Assembly: GCF_003052585.1 (NCBI RefSeq)
Contig: NZ_QASN01000017.1
Location: 1 to 64,000, forward strand
Reading direction: 5' to 3'
Source of the DNA: Pseudomonas mangrovi
GTDB taxonomy: Bacteria > Pseudomonadota > Gammaproteobacteria > Pseudomonadales > Pseudomonadaceae
DNA length: 64,000 bases
This document shows, piece after piece, positions 45,606 through 54,712 of this stretch. Position 1 is the first letter of the stretch, and every line of letters begins with the position of its first letter. The notes below the pieces were generated by a model. It was not told where the DNA came from and did not search any database. It saw only the letters and a program-made list of their open reading frames with translations. The translations under genes were made by a program, and so were the position numbers.

Positions 45606-45624
45606 CGCCCAGAGGAAAGCGGAC

Positions 45625-46956
45625 ATGACCGACAAGCCGAGCAAAGAAGACCTGGAAAACCCCTCGATGGCCTCGCGCCGTCGCTTTCTCAAGAATTCCC
45701 TGCTCGCCGCTGGTGGCGTCGCCCTGTTCGGCGGCATGCCGCTGGCCGGTCGCTCCACCGCCTGGGCCGCAGGTGGTGCGCTGGAAACCACCAAGGCCAA
45801 GCTCGGCTTCATCGCCCTGACCGACGCCGCGCCGCTGTTCGTCGCCGACGAAAAAGGCTTCTTCGCCAAGTACGGCATGACCGGCGTGGAAGTGCTCAAA
45901 CAATCGTCCTGGGGCACCACCCGCGACAACATCGTCCTCGGCTCGGCCAACAACGGCATCGACGGCGGTCACATCCTCTCGCCGATGCCCTACCTGATCA
46001 GCGCCGGCACGGTCACGCCGAACAACCAGCCAGTACCGATGTACATACTCGCCCGCCTGAATCTTGCTGGGCAGTGCATCTCGGTCGGCCAGGAATACGC
46101 CGACCTCAAGGTCGGCCTCGACACCCGCGAGTTCAAGAAGGCGCTGGAGGCGAAGAAGGCCAGCGGCAAGAAAGTCAGCGCCGCGATGACCTTTCCCGGC
46201 GGCACCCATGACCTGTGGATCCGCTACTGGCTGGCCGCCGGCGGCATCGACCCGAACAGCGACATCAATACCATCACCGTGCCGCCGGCGCAGATGGTCG
46301 CCAACATGAAGGTCGGCAGCATGGACACTTTCTGCGTCTGCGAGCCGTGGAACGAGCAGTTGATCAACCAGAAGATCGGCTACACCGCCAACACCACCGG
46401 CGAGCTCTGGCACAACCACCCGGAGAAGGCCTTCGCCCTGCGCGCCGATTACGTCGATGCCAACCCGAATGCCACCCAGGCGCTGCTGATGGCCGTGATG
46501 GAAGCCCAGCAATTCTGTGAGAAGCCGGAAAACCGCGAGGAGGTCGCGCAGATCTGCGCCAAACGCCGCTGGATCGGTGCACCCTTCAAGGACATCGTCG
46601 AGCGCATGCGCGGCGACTTCGACTACGGCACCGGCAAGGTGGTCAAGAACAGCCCCGAGCAGATGCGCTACTGGGACGATTTCGCCTCCTACCCGTTCCA
46701 GAGCCACGACCTCTGGTTCCTCACCGAGAACCAGCGCTGGGGCTACCTGCCGCAGGACTTCGACACCCAGGCGCTGATCGCCAAGGTCAACCGCGAGGAT
46801 CTCTGGCGCGCCGCGGCGACCGAGCTGGGCGTTCCTGCAGCACAGATCCCCACCTCCACCTCGCGTGGGGTCGAGACCTTCTTCGACGGCAAGGTCTTCG
46901 ACCCGGAAAACCCCAAGGCCTATCTCGACAGCCTGACCATCAAGGCGCTGGCCTGA
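45625..46956 (+). CDS. nrtA: Nitrate ABC transporter substrate-binding protein (NrtA/NasF family)
   Basis: This 443-residue protein has a twin-arginine signal (SRRRFLK at 17-23, then LLAAGGVALFGG), so export by Tat is likely. The mature part starts KAKLGFIALTDAAPLFVADEKGFFAKYGM, the CmpA/NrtA hallmark, and has TFPGGTHDLWIRYWLAAGGIDP and FCVCEPWNEQ. It captures nitrate (perhaps nitrite) in the periplasm for assimilation. A GAGGAAAGCGGAC ribosome site follows directly on the attenuator. It is the first gene of nrtABC. Confidence 0.93.
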   Translation: MTDKPSKEDLENPSMASRRRFLKNSLLAAGGVALFGGMPLAGRSTAWAAGGALETTKAKLGFIALTDAAPLFVADEKGFFAKYGMTGVEVLKQSSWGTTRDNIVLGSANNGIDGGHILSPMPYLISAGTVTPNNQPVPMYILARLNLAGQCISVGQEYADLKVGLDTREFKKALEAKKASGKKVSAAMTFPGGTHDLWIRYWLAAGGIDPNSDINTITVPPAQMVANMKVGSMDTFCVCEPWNEQLINQKIGYTANTTGELWHNHPEKAFALRADYVDANPNATQALLMAVMEAQQFCEKPENREEVAQICAKRRWIGAPFKDIVERMRGDFDYGTGKVVKNSPEQMRYWDDFASYPFQSHDLWFLTENQRWGYLPQDFDTQALIAKVNREDLWRAAATELGVPAAQIPTSTSRGVETFFDGKVFDPENPKAYLDSLTIKALA

Positions 46957-46983
46957 CCGCCCGCGCCACCCGAGGAATTCGTC

Positions 46984-47850
46984 ATGAACGCGAACGTGAA
47001 GATCCCCGCGCCCCTCGCGCAATCCGCACCGCCGACGCCCGGCCGGGCACGGCGCATGGCCACCGCCGTCGGCCTGTTCGGCCTGCAGCGGCTGCTGCCA
47101 CCGGTGGTGATCCTGGCCCTGCTCGGCCTGCTCTGGGAGCTGCTCTGCTCGGGGCCCGGCGCGGCGCTGCCGCCGCCGTCGGTGGTGTTGAGCGAGACCT
47201 GGGAGCTGATCATCGATCCGTTCTACGACAACGGCGGCAATGACGTCGGCCTGGCCTGGCAGCTGCTCGCCAGCCTTGAGCGGGTCGCCTACGGCTATCT
47301 GCTGGCAGTGATCGCCGGGGTGGCGCTGGGGGTACTGATCGGCCAGTCGGACTGGGCCATGCGCGGGCTCGACCCGCTGTTCCAGGTGCTGCGCACGGTA
47401 CCGCCGCTGGCCTGGTTGCCGCTGTCGCTGGCGGGCTTCCAGGACAGCCACCCGTCGGCGATCTTCGTGATCTTCATCACCGCGATCTGGCCGATCATCA
47501 TCAATACCGCCGTGGGCATCCGCAACATCCCGCAGGACTACCGCAACGTCGCCCGGGTGCTGCAGCTCAACAGCATCGAATACTTCACCAGCATCATGCT
47601 GCCGGCGGCCGCGCCCTACATCTTCACCGGCCTGCGCATCGGTGTCGGCCTGTCATGGCTGGCGATCATCGCCGCGGAGATGCTCATCGGCGGCGTCGGC
47701 ATCGGCTTCTTCATCTGGGATGCGTGGAACGCCTCGCGCATCAGCGACATCATTCTCGCGCTCGTCTACATCGGCGTGGTCGGCTTCTGTCTCGACCGCC
47801 TGGTGGCCTTCGTCGGCCGGCGCATCACCCGCGGCGCTCCGGCCGCCTGA
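46984..47850 (+). CDS. nrtB: Nitrate ABC transporter permease
   Basis: This 288-residue integral membrane protein has about six helices and the binding-protein-dependent permease motif (EAA-like loop) near NVARVLQLNSIEYFTSIMLPAAAPYIFTGLRIGVG. It resembles NrtB/NasE-type permeases of the nitrate/sulfonate/taurine group. It lies 27 bases after nrtA and 11 before the ATPase gene. Confidence 0.93.
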   Translation: MNANVKIPAPLAQSAPPTPGRARRMATAVGLFGLQRLLPPVVILALLGLLWELLCSGPGAALPPPSVVLSETWELIIDPFYDNGGNDVGLAWQLLASLERVAYGYLLAVIAGVALGVLIGQSDWAMRGLDPLFQVLRTVPPLAWLPLSLAGFQDSHPSAIFVIFITAIWPIIINTAVGIRNIPQDYRNVARVLQLNSIEYFTSIMLPAAAPYIFTGLRIGVGLSWLAIIAAEMLIGGVGIGFFIWDAWNASRISDIILALVYIGVVGFCLDRLVAFVGRRITRGAPAA

Positions 47851-47861
47851 GGAATCCGACC

Positions 47862-48644
47862 ATGAGCTATCTCTCCATCGAACACCTGGACATGAGCTTC
47901 GTGCGCGGCAAGCTGGCCTCGCAGGTGCTCCGGGACATCAACCTCGGCGTCGAGCAGGGCGAGTTCATCTCGATCATCGGCCACTCCGGCTGCGGCAAGT
48001 CGACGGTGCTGAACATCGTCGCCGGCCTGCTCGACCCGAGCCTGGGCGGCGTCATCCTCGACGGCAAGGAAGTGCGCGGACCGGGACCGGATCGCAGCAT
48101 GGTGTTCCAGAACCACTCGCTGCTGCCCTGGCTGACCGTCTACGAGAACGTCGCGGTTGCGGTGAACAAGCTGTTCAAGCGCAGCATGAGTCGCAGCGAA
48201 AGGCGCGAGTGGATCGAGCACAACCTGCGTCTGGTGAACATGGGCCACGCGCTGGACAAGTACCCGCAGGAAATCTCCGGCGGCATGAAGCAGCGCGTCG
48301 GCATCGCCCGCGCACTGTCGATGAAGCCCAAGGTGCTGCTGCTCGACGAGCCCTTCGGCGCCCTCGACGCCCTGACCCGCGCGCACTTGCAGGACGAGGT
48401 GATGAAGATCCAGAAGGATCTGGGCAACACCATGCTGATGATCACCCACGACGTCGACGAAGCGGTACTGCTGTCCGACCGCATCGTGATGATGACCAAT
48501 GGCCCCTCGGCGACCATCGGCGAGATCCTCAGCGTCGACCTGCCACGCCCGCGCGACCGCATCGCCCTTGCCGACGACCCACGCTACAACCACTACCGGG
48601 CGGCGGTGCTGAGTTTCCTGCACGACCGGCATCGGCTGCAGTAG
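47862..48644 (+). CDS. nrtC: Nitrate ABC transporter ATP-binding protein
   Basis: This 260-residue ATPase has Walker A GHSGCGKST at 40-48, the Q loop FQNHSLLPWLTV, signature ISGGMKQRVGIARAL, Walker B VLLLDEPFGALD and switch His in ITHDVDEA. The single-domain form matches NrtD/NasD rather than the cyanobacterial NrtC fusion with a binding domain. It completes a functional importer. The nitrate and nitrite reductase genes normally controlled by the same system are not in this window. Confidence 0.92.
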   Translation: MSYLSIEHLDMSFVRGKLASQVLRDINLGVEQGEFISIIGHSGCGKSTVLNIVAGLLDPSLGGVILDGKEVRGPGPDRSMVFQNHSLLPWLTVYENVAVAVNKLFKRSMSRSERREWIEHNLRLVNMGHALDKYPQEISGGMKQRVGIARALSMKPKVLLLDEPFGALDALTRAHLQDEVMKIQKDLGNTMLMITHDVDEAVLLSDRIVMMTNGPSATIGEILSVDLPRPRDRIALADDPRYNHYRAAVLSFLHDRHRLQ

Positions 48645-48671
48645 CGGCCGAGACCGGGACCGTCCTCGACA

Positions 48672-48706
48672 GCGGGTGGACAAGGCTGCGCCATTGTCCA
48701 CCCTAC
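48672..48706. repeat. GTGGACAA palindromic repeat downstream of nrtC
   Basis: GGTGGACAA (48675-48683) and TTGTCCACC (48694-48702) form a hairpin ending in CCTAC. It belongs to the same family as 41220-41296 and could act as the nrt operon 3' hairpin. Confidence 0.7.
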
Positions 48707-48717
48707 CAATCGGCACC

Positions 48718-48810
48718 TCTGAGCGTTCCCAGGCTTCGCGTGGGAACCGCTCTGCGTCTGCGGGACGCGCAGCGCCCCCGGTGCCTGTGCTCACGCGGGC
48801 GCTTCAACAG
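48718..48810. repeat. REP-like palindromes (GTTCCCA...TGGGAAC type)
   Basis: GTTCCCA (48725-48731) and TGGGAAC (48741-48747) flank a short loop. A further CTGCGTC...GACGCGCAG palindrome and GC-rich sequence follow. The GTTCCCACGC-type unit is a common dispersed repeat of pseudomonads as I recall. Confidence 0.6.
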
Positions 48811-48823
48811 TATCGGAGGCTGT

Positions 48824-48850
48824 AGGGTGGGTGGACGAAGCCATCCACCA
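48824..48850. repeat. Third GTAGGGTGG-type repeat
   Basis: GTAGGGTGGGTGGACGAAGC followed by CATCCACCAAC is another member of the family at 41220 and 48672, located upstream of the acetyltransferase gene. Confidence 0.55.
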
Positions 48851-48917
48851 ACACTGCGCACGCCGGGCGTATGGCGCTATGCTTGCCCGCTTCCCGCCGC
48901 AGCGCAGCAAGGTCGCC

Positions 48918-49316
48918 ATGCCCATCTACGTCGAATCCGTCACCCAACCCAGCCCGCAGGATCGCACCGACCTGGCGAAGATCTACGCCGACGCGCCCGA
49001 CTGGCTGCTCACCCCGCACGCCAGTGCCGAAGCGTTGATCGACACGGCACTGGCGGACGCCACCCTGATCGCCGGGCGCTTCAACGATCGCCTGCTCGGT
49101 GCCGCGCTGCTGGAGAAGTTCGCCGACCGCTGGCGCCTGTCGCACATCTGCGTACGCAAGGTCACCCGCGGCCGCGGCGTGGCTCGCCGCCTGCTCGACG
49201 AAGCCCGCCGGCTGGCTACCGAAGCCGGCCAGCCGCTACACCTGGCGGCGCCGCTCGATCATCTGGAGAGCCAGGCCATGGCCGCGCGCTGCCAACTGCC
49301 GCTGGAACGCATCTGA
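48918..49316 (+). CDS. GNAT acetyltransferase, PanM/PanZ-like
   Basis: This 132-residue single-domain GNAT protein has QDRTDLAKIYADAP near the start, FNDRLLGAALLE, and the acetyl-CoA motif VTRGRGVARRLLDEARRLA. It resembles the E. coli acetyl-CoA sensor PanM/PanZ, which triggers maturation of the PanD aspartate decarboxylase. Members of this group may not acetylate a substrate. ATG 48918 (MPIYVESV) is chosen; the longer frame upstream runs through repeat DNA. It lies 7 bases before the oxidoreductase gene. Confidence 0.75.
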   Translation: MPIYVESVTQPSPQDRTDLAKIYADAPDWLLTPHASAEALIDTALADATLIAGRFNDRLLGAALLEKFADRWRLSHICVRKVTRGRGVARRLLDEARRLATEAGQPLHLAAPLDHLESQAMAARCQLPLERI

Positions 49317-49323
49317 AACCACG

Positions 49324-50430
49324 ATGGATAGCATCGATACCCTGATCATCGGCGCCGGCGCCGTCGGCCTGGCCTGTGCCGCGCGCCTGGCGCGCAACGA
49401 CCGCAGCACGCTGATCGTCGAGGCCGAGCGGCTGCTCGGCAGCCACACCTCAAGTCGCAACTCCGAGGTGATCCACGCCGGCATCTACTACCCGCCCGGC
49501 TCGCTCAAGGCCGAGCTGTGCCTGGAAGGGCGCGAACGCCTGTACGCCTGGTGCACTGAGCGCCAGGTGCCTTTCGCGCGCATCGGCAAGCTGCTGGTGG
49601 CGGTGGAGGATGACGAACGCGCCGCGCTGGAGCGACTGGCGAGCAATGCCGAGCGTTGTGGTGTGACGGATCTGCAGCCCCTCGACGGCGCCCGCCTGCA
49701 CGCCCTGGAACCGGCGGTGCGCGGCGTCGCCGCCCTGCTCTCGCCCAGCACCGGGATCATCGACAGCCACGCCTATATGCAATCGCTGCTCGCCGCCGCC
49801 GAAAGCCAGGGCGCGCAGCTGGTGCTGGACACACGGATAGAGCGGCTGTGGCGTGACGGCAGCAGCTGGATCGCCGAGGGCGTCAGCGGCGGCGAGGCCT
49901 TCAGCCTGCGCAGCCAGCAGGTGGTCAACGCCGGCGGCCTGTTCGCCCAGCAGTTGGCACGGCAGACCGACGGGCTTGCAGCCGAGCAGGTTCCCACGCT
50001 GCATCTGTGCCAGGGCCGCTACTTCAGCTACGCCGGGCGCGCGCCCTTTCGCCATCTGATCTACCCGATGCCGGAGGCCAATACCGCAGGCCTGGGTATC
50101 CACGCCACCCTCGACCTGGGCGGGCAACTGCGCTTCGGCCCCGACGTGCGCTATCTGGACGACATCGACTACCGGGTGGACCCGGCCCTTGCCGCTGATT
50201 TCGCCAGCGCCATCCGCCGTTATTTCCCGACGCTGGACCCGGCGCGCCTGAGCGCCGGCTATAGCGGCATCCGGCCCAAGCTGAGCGGTGCGGGGGAACC
50301 GGCCGCCGACTTTCTCATCCAAACTGCCGCGATTCACGGGCTGCCCGGACTGGTCAACCTGTTCGGCATCGAATCGCCAGGGCTCACCGCCAGCCTGGCC
50401 ATCGCCGAGCGCGTCGCCGCCGCCTTCTGA
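49324..50430 (+). CDS. FAD-dependent oxidoreductase, L-2-hydroxyglutarate dehydrogenase-like
   Basis: This 368-residue protein of the DAO superfamily has an N-terminal dinucleotide fold DTLIIGAGAVGLACAARLA and TSSRNSEVIHAGIYYPPGSLKAELC, a motif typical of LhgO/L2HGDH. The C-terminal FAD contact is YSGIRPKLSG ... LFGIESPGLTASLAIAE. It probably oxidises a 2-hydroxy acid such as L-2-hydroxyglutarate, passing electrons to quinone. It is coupled to the PanM-like gene by a 7-base gap; the pairing gives no clear metabolic clue. Confidence 0.82.
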   Translation: MDSIDTLIIGAGAVGLACAARLARNDRSTLIVEAERLLGSHTSSRNSEVIHAGIYYPPGSLKAELCLEGRERLYAWCTERQVPFARIGKLLVAVEDDERAALERLASNAERCGVTDLQPLDGARLHALEPAVRGVAALLSPSTGIIDSHAYMQSLLAAAESQGAQLVLDTRIERLWRDGSSWIAEGVSGGEAFSLRSQQVVNAGGLFAQQLARQTDGLAAEQVPTLHLCQGRYFSYAGRAPFRHLIYPMPEANTAGLGIHATLDLGGQLRFGPDVRYLDDIDYRVDPALAADFASAIRRYFPTLDPARLSAGYSGIRPKLSGAGEPAADFLIQTAAIHGLPGLVNLFGIESPGLTASLAIAERVAAAF

Positions 50431-50520
50431 ACCGGGCAGGCCAGGATCGTGAAGCCGTTCGCAGCGGGGTTATACTCGCGCTCCGCCATTTTTCACCCGT
50501 CGTCACCACAAGGATTCGTC

Positions 50521-52734
50521 ATGAAAGCGTTTGGCAAACTGCTCGGGCTGCTCATTCTCGGATTGCTGCTGCTCGTGGTTGCCCTGGGTTTCGCCCTCAC
50601 CCACCTGTTCGATCCCAACGACTACAAGGACGAGATCCGCGCCCTGGCGCGCGACAAGGCCAACCTCGAACTGACCCTCAACGGCGAGATCGGCTGGAGC
50701 CTGTTCCCCTGGCTGGGCCTGGAACTGCATGACGCCACTCTTGCCAGCGCCGCCACCCCCGACGCGCCCTTCGCCGATCTCGACATGCTCGGGCTGTCGG
50801 TGCGGGTGATGCCGCTGCTGCGCCGCGAAGTACAGATGAGCGACATTCGCGTGGAGGGGCTCAACCTGAACCTGCTGCGCGACGAACAGGGTCGTGGCAA
50901 CTGGGAAGACATCGGCCGCCCGGCCGAGGCCAGCGCGGCCACCGAAGCCCCGGCAGAACCCACCGCAGAGCAGCCGCAGCAAACCACTCAGGCCGAGCGC
51001 GCGCCGATCCGCCTCGACATCGACAGCCTGTCGGTCAACAACGCCCGCGTCGACTACCGCGACGCCCGCAGCGGCAAGCAGTTCAACGTCGAAGGCATCG
51101 AGCTGAAGACCGGCGCCATCCGCGAAGGCAGCGAAATCCCGGTCAAGCTCAGCGCCTTCTTCGGCACCAACCAGCCGGTCATGCGCGCGCGCACCGAGCT
51201 TGAAGGCCTGCTGCGTTTCGACCGCGCACTCAAGCGCTATCAACTGACCGACATGCGCCTGTCTGGCGAAGCATCTGGCGAACCGCTGCAGGGCAAGACC
51301 CTCACCTACGCACTGCAAGGCCAGCTGCTGCTCGACCAGGCGGCGCAGGTCGCCGAACTGAGCGGTCTGAAACTCTCCGCCAACCAGCTGCGCGCGCTCG
51401 GCGAACTCAAGATCCGCGACCTGGAAAGCAAGCCGCAACTGAGCGGCAACCTGTCGATCGCCGCCTTCGATCTGCGCGAATTCCTCACCGGTATCGGCCA
51501 GCCGCTGCCGCCCACCGCCGACGCCAAGACCCTGACCCATTTCGAGTTCGCCTCACGCCTGAGCGGAACCCAGAACAGCGTCGGCTTCGATGAGTTGACC
51601 CTGAAACTGGACGACAGCACCTTCACCGGCAACCTGGGAGTCAGCGACTTCACGACTCAGGCCCTGCGCCTGCAGCTCAAGGGCGACAAGCTCGACCTGG
51701 ACCGCTACCTGCCGCCGAAAGCCGCCGACAGCGCCGAGACCATCCGCAAGGCGGAAGTGCGCGAAACCGTCGCCGCCGCCGGCCAGAGCGGCAGCACCAA
51801 CCTGCCCAGCTCACCGAGCCGACAAGCCTGGAGCAACGAGCCGGTGCTGCCGCTGCAGACCCTGCGCAACCTCGACCTGCAGGCTGGCGTCACCCTGGGC
51901 AGCCTGCGCATCGCCGAGCACCTGCTGGAGAACGTCGAGCTCAAGGCGCGCGGCAAGTCCGCCGTGATCACCCTCGAGCGCCTGCGCGCCGACGCCTACC
52001 AGGGCAGCATCGACGCCAACGCGAAGATCGACCTGCGTCCCACCCCCCCCGAGCTCAATCTGGAGACAAAGATCAGTCGTCTGCAGGTCGAGCCGTTCCT
52101 CGCCAGCGACGGTCAGCCGGCGCCGATGAAGGGCCGACTGAATCTGGATGCGCGCCTCACCACCAGCGGCAACAGCCAGCAGGCCTGGGTCGACAACCTC
52201 AACGGCAACGCCAGCTTCCTGGTCAGCGACGGCATGCTGGTCGACGCCAATCTCGAGCAGCAACTGTGTACCGCCATCGCCACCCTCAATCGCAAGAGCC
52301 TGTCCGGCGAAGGTCGCGGCCGTGACACGCCGTTCAAGGATCTCGGCGGCAGCCTGCAGATCCGCAACGGCGTGGCCACCAACCCCGACCTCAAGGCGCG
52401 CATCCCCGGCCTGACGGTCAATGGCAACGGCGACCTCGATCTGCGCGTGCTGGGCATGGACTACCGCGTCGGCATCATCATCGAGGGCGACCAGCGCGAG
52501 ATGCCGGACGAGGCCTGTCAGGTCAACGAGCGCTATGTCGGCCTGGAGTGGCCGCTGCGCTGCCGTGGTCCACTGGAACTCGGCGCCAAGGCCTGCCGCA
52601 TCGACCAGGACGGCATCGGCAAGGTTGCCGCGCGTCTGGCTGGCGACAAGCTCAGTGAAAAGATCGAGGAGAAACTCGGCGAGAAGGTCAGCCCCGAGCT
52701 GAAGGACGCACTCAAGGGTCTGTTCAACCGATGA
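50521..52734 (+). CDS. asmA: AsmA family outer-membrane biogenesis protein
   Basis: This 737-residue protein has an N-terminal signal anchor (LLGLLILGLLLLVVALGFAL) followed by FDPNDYKDEIRALARDKANLELTLNGEIGWSLFPWLGLELHDA, the AsmA hallmark. Long beta-rich repeats follow, with an Ala/Glu/Pro/Gln linker near 140-160. The C-terminal AsmA_2 domain has GNASFLVSDGMLVDANLEQQLC. AsmA-like proteins belong to the bridge-like lipid-transport group that influences phospholipid flow to the outer membrane. The end overlaps mutY by four bases. ATG 50521 is chosen as the anchor start. Confidence 0.92.
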   Translation: MKAFGKLLGLLILGLLLLVVALGFALTHLFDPNDYKDEIRALARDKANLELTLNGEIGWSLFPWLGLELHDATLASAATPDAPFADLDMLGLSVRVMPLLRREVQMSDIRVEGLNLNLLRDEQGRGNWEDIGRPAEASAATEAPAEPTAEQPQQTTQAERAPIRLDIDSLSVNNARVDYRDARSGKQFNVEGIELKTGAIREGSEIPVKLSAFFGTNQPVMRARTELEGLLRFDRALKRYQLTDMRLSGEASGEPLQGKTLTYALQGQLLLDQAAQVAELSGLKLSANQLRALGELKIRDLESKPQLSGNLSIAAFDLREFLTGIGQPLPPTADAKTLTHFEFASRLSGTQNSVGFDELTLKLDDSTFTGNLGVSDFTTQALRLQLKGDKLDLDRYLPPKAADSAETIRKAEVRETVAAAGQSGSTNLPSSPSRQAWSNEPVLPLQTLRNLDLQAGVTLGSLRIAEHLLENVELKARGKSAVITLERLRADAYQGSIDANAKIDLRPTPPELNLETKISRLQVEPFLASDGQPAPMKGRLNLDARLTTSGNSQQAWVDNLNGNASFLVSDGMLVDANLEQQLCTAIATLNRKSLSGEGRGRDTPFKDLGGSLQIRNGVATNPDLKARIPGLTVNGNGDLDLRVLGMDYRVGIIIEGDQREMPDEACQVNERYVGLEWPLRCRGPLELGAKACRIDQDGIGKVAARLAGDKLSEKIEEKLGEKVSPELKDALKGLFNR

Positions 52735-53798
52735 GCCCCGAGCAGTTCGGCCAGGCAGTCCTGGCCTGGTACGACCTGCACGGGCGCAAGGATCTGCCCT
52801 GGCAGCAGGGCATCAATCCGTATCGGGTCTGGGTCTCGGAGATCATGCTGCAGCAGACCCAGGTCGGCACCGTGCTCGGCTATTTCGACCGCTTCATCGA
52901 GGCACTGCCCGACGTTCAGGCGCTGGCCGCCGCCGCCGAGGACGAGGTGCTGCATCTGTGGACCGGCCTGGGCTACTACAGCCGCGCGCGCAATCTGCAG
53001 AAGACTGCGCAGATCATCGTCGCCGAGCATGCCGGCGAGTTTCCCCGCGACGTCGAGAAGCTTGCCGAGCTGCCGGGCATCGGCCGCTCCACGGCGGGCG
53101 CCATCGCCAGCCTGAGCATGGGCCTGCGCGCGCCCATCCTCGATGGCAACGTCAAACGCGTGCTGGCGCGCTACCTGGCACTGCGGGAATACCCCGGCGA
53201 GCCGGCGGCCATGCGCGAGCTCTGGCAGGTTGCCGAGCGCCTCACCCCGCAGACGCGGGTCAACCACTACACCCAGGCGATGATGGACCTGGGCGCCACC
53301 CTCTGTACCCGCAGCAAGCCCAGCTGCCTGCTTTGTCCGCTGCGCGACGGCTGTCGCGCGCAGCTGCTCGGCCTGGAACAGCAGTTGCCGGTCAGCAAGC
53401 CGCGCAAGGCTCTGCCGCAGAAGCGCACCCTGATGCCGCTGCTGGTCAACCCCGCCGGCGAGATCCTGCTCTACCGCAGGCCCTCCAGCGGGCTCTGGGG
53501 CGGCCTGTGGAGCCTGCCGGAGCTGGAAGACCTGGAAGAGCTGGCAGCGCTTGCCGAGCGCCACGGCCTGGCGCTGGGCGAAGCCCACGAACTGAAGGGG
53601 CTGACACATACCTTCAGCCACTTCCAGCTGGCCATCGAGCCCTGGCTGATACCGGCCAGCGTCGACGGCGAGCGCGTGGCCGAGGCGGACTGGCTCTGGT
53701 ATAACCTCGCCACCCCGCCGCGCCTGGGCCTTGCCGCTCCGGTCAAGACACTGCTCAAGCGCGCCGCCGCCGAACTGACCGCAGGAGAAATCCCATGA
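52731..53798 (+). CDS. mutY: MutY, adenine DNA glycosylase
   Basis: This 355-residue enzyme has [15 protein letters not shown], the helix-hairpin-helix [14 protein letters not shown], catalytic D138 in [11 protein letters not shown], and the 4Fe-4S ligands C-x6-C-x2-C-x5-C starting at C192. A C-terminal NUDIX-like domain for 8-oxoG recognition follows ([22 protein letters not shown]). It removes A mispaired with 8-oxoG. It overlaps asmA and yggX by four bases each, so the three are co-translated. Confidence 0.97.
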   Translation: MSPEQFGQAVLAWYDLHGRKDLPWQQGINPYRVWVSEIMLQQTQVGTVLGYFDRFIEALPDVQALAAAAEDEVLHLWTGLGYYSRARNLQKTAQIIVAEHAGEFPRDVEKLAELPGIGRSTAGAIASLSMGLRAPILDGNVKRVLARYLALREYPGEPAAMRELWQVAERLTPQTRVNHYTQAMMDLGATLCTRSKPSCLLCPLRDGCRAQLLGLEQQLPVSKPRKALPQKRTLMPLLVNPAGEILLYRRPSSGLWGGLWSLPELEDLEELAALAERHGLALGEAHELKGLTHTFSHFQLAIEPWLIPASVDGERVAEADWLWYNLATPPRLGLAAPVKTLLKRAAAELTAGEIP

Positions 53799-54067
53799 CC
53801 CGCACCGTCAACTGCCGCAAGCACAAACAGGAACTGCCGGGCCTGGACCGTCCTCCGTACCCGGGCGCCAAGGGCGAAGACATCTTCAACAACGTCTCGC
53901 GCCAGGCCTGGGACGAGTGGCAGAAGCACCAGACCATGCTGATCAACGAGCGCCGGCTGAACATGATGAACGTCGAGGACCGCAAGTTCCTCCAGCAGGA
54001 AATGGACAAGTTCCTCTCCGGCGAGGAATACGCCCAGGCCGAAGGCTACGTCCCGCCAAGCGCCTGA
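53795..54067 (+). CDS. yggX: YggX, oxidative-damage and iron-trafficking protein
   Basis: This 90-residue protein starts [23 protein letters not shown], with the single conserved C7, then [23 protein letters not shown] and MDKFLSGEE. It protects Fe-S proteins such as MutY from oxidative damage in enterics. The conserved mutY-yggX pair is here with an ATGA overlap. Confidence 0.96.
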   Translation: MTRTVNCRKHKQELPGLDRPPYPGAKGEDIFNNVSRQAWDEWQKHQTMLINERRLNMMNVEDRKFLQQEMDKFLSGEEYAQAEGYVPPSA

Positions 54068-54124
54068 AACGGAGCGGCGGGACGGCTAAACGCCCGTCCC
54101 GCCTAAATATTTTCCGCCGCTCGC

Positions 54125-54153
54125 TTGACAGTCAAAAGCCAAATCCGTTTAAT
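54125..54153 (+). promoter_or_regulatory. Sigma-70 promoter of tRNA-Phe
   Basis: TTGACA (54125-54130) and TTTAAT (54148-54153) are exactly 17 bases apart. A GC-rich discriminator (GGCGCCCC) follows, as expected for stringently controlled stable-RNA promoters. It ends 11 bases before the mature tRNA. Confidence 0.85.
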
Positions 54154-54164
54154 GGCGCCCCGTT

Positions 54165-54240
54165 GCCCAGGTAGCTCAGTCGGTAGAGCAGGGGATTGAA
54201 AATCCCCGTGTCGGCGGTTCGATTCCGTCCCTGGGCACCA
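54165..54240 (+). tRNA. tRNA-Phe (GAA)
   Basis: This 76-base cloverleaf has acceptor GCCCAGG / CCTGGGC, a D loop with AGCTCAGTCGGTAGAGCA, anticodon stem-loop GGGGATTGAAAATCCCC (anticodon GAA), TTCGATTC in the T loop and an encoded CCA end. Confidence 0.97.
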
Positions 54241-54712
54241 TCTATTGATTTCAGGTGGTGCCAAAACCACCCGAAAGCCCCCCAAGACGCCCGCCTAGTG
54301 CGGGTTTTTTGTTGCCTGAATTTCCCCATCACTCCCCTGTAGGCCCTGGCTCCCTCAGGGGCACAGCCGGTTCGGCGATGCCCGGCGGCCTCATTGGCCG
54401 GCCCTGGGTCCGTGCTTTGGCATCAAACTGCTATAGAGTCGGGCGCCTTAGCTCCCGGAGACGGCATCGGGCGGCGTAGCGAAAGGCTCTCGCGATTTCA
54501 GCTTCTCCCCTGAAGTCTGCCCCCCGGCGCTGCACCCAAAAAAACTCAGCAGCAACGTGAAAGCCAACCGATGACTCGGCGCGAACAACTTCGGCGTAGC
54601 TGCGAGCGACGCCGAAGCGGCAGTTCCAGGTCCAGCGTCTATGCTTGGCGACTCAGGTTTCGCACAGGCAGGCTGCATGGCTCGCTCGCAGTACGGTAGT
54701 CAGGGACGCTGA
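54241..54712. other. Intergenic stretch between tRNA-Phe and the solute-binding protein gene
   Basis: After the terminator at 54290 I see no convincing gene. One 76-codon minus-strand frame (54448-54678) has no protein-like features. A 9-bp inverted repeat CTTCGGCGT / ACGCCGAAG sits at 54589-54617. TGCTATAGAG near 54432 could be a weak minus-10 box. Confidence 0.4.
54290..54310 (+). terminator. Terminator after tRNA-Phe
   Basis: CCCGC-CTAGT-GCGGG followed by six T, 50 bases after the tRNA end. Confidence 0.88.

Noticed and set aside
54448..54678. A 76-codon minus-strand frame in the gap after tRNA-Phe
   Set aside because: It has no ribosome site, no recognisable family and composition like the non-coding background; a weak lipobox-like FFGCS is not enough.
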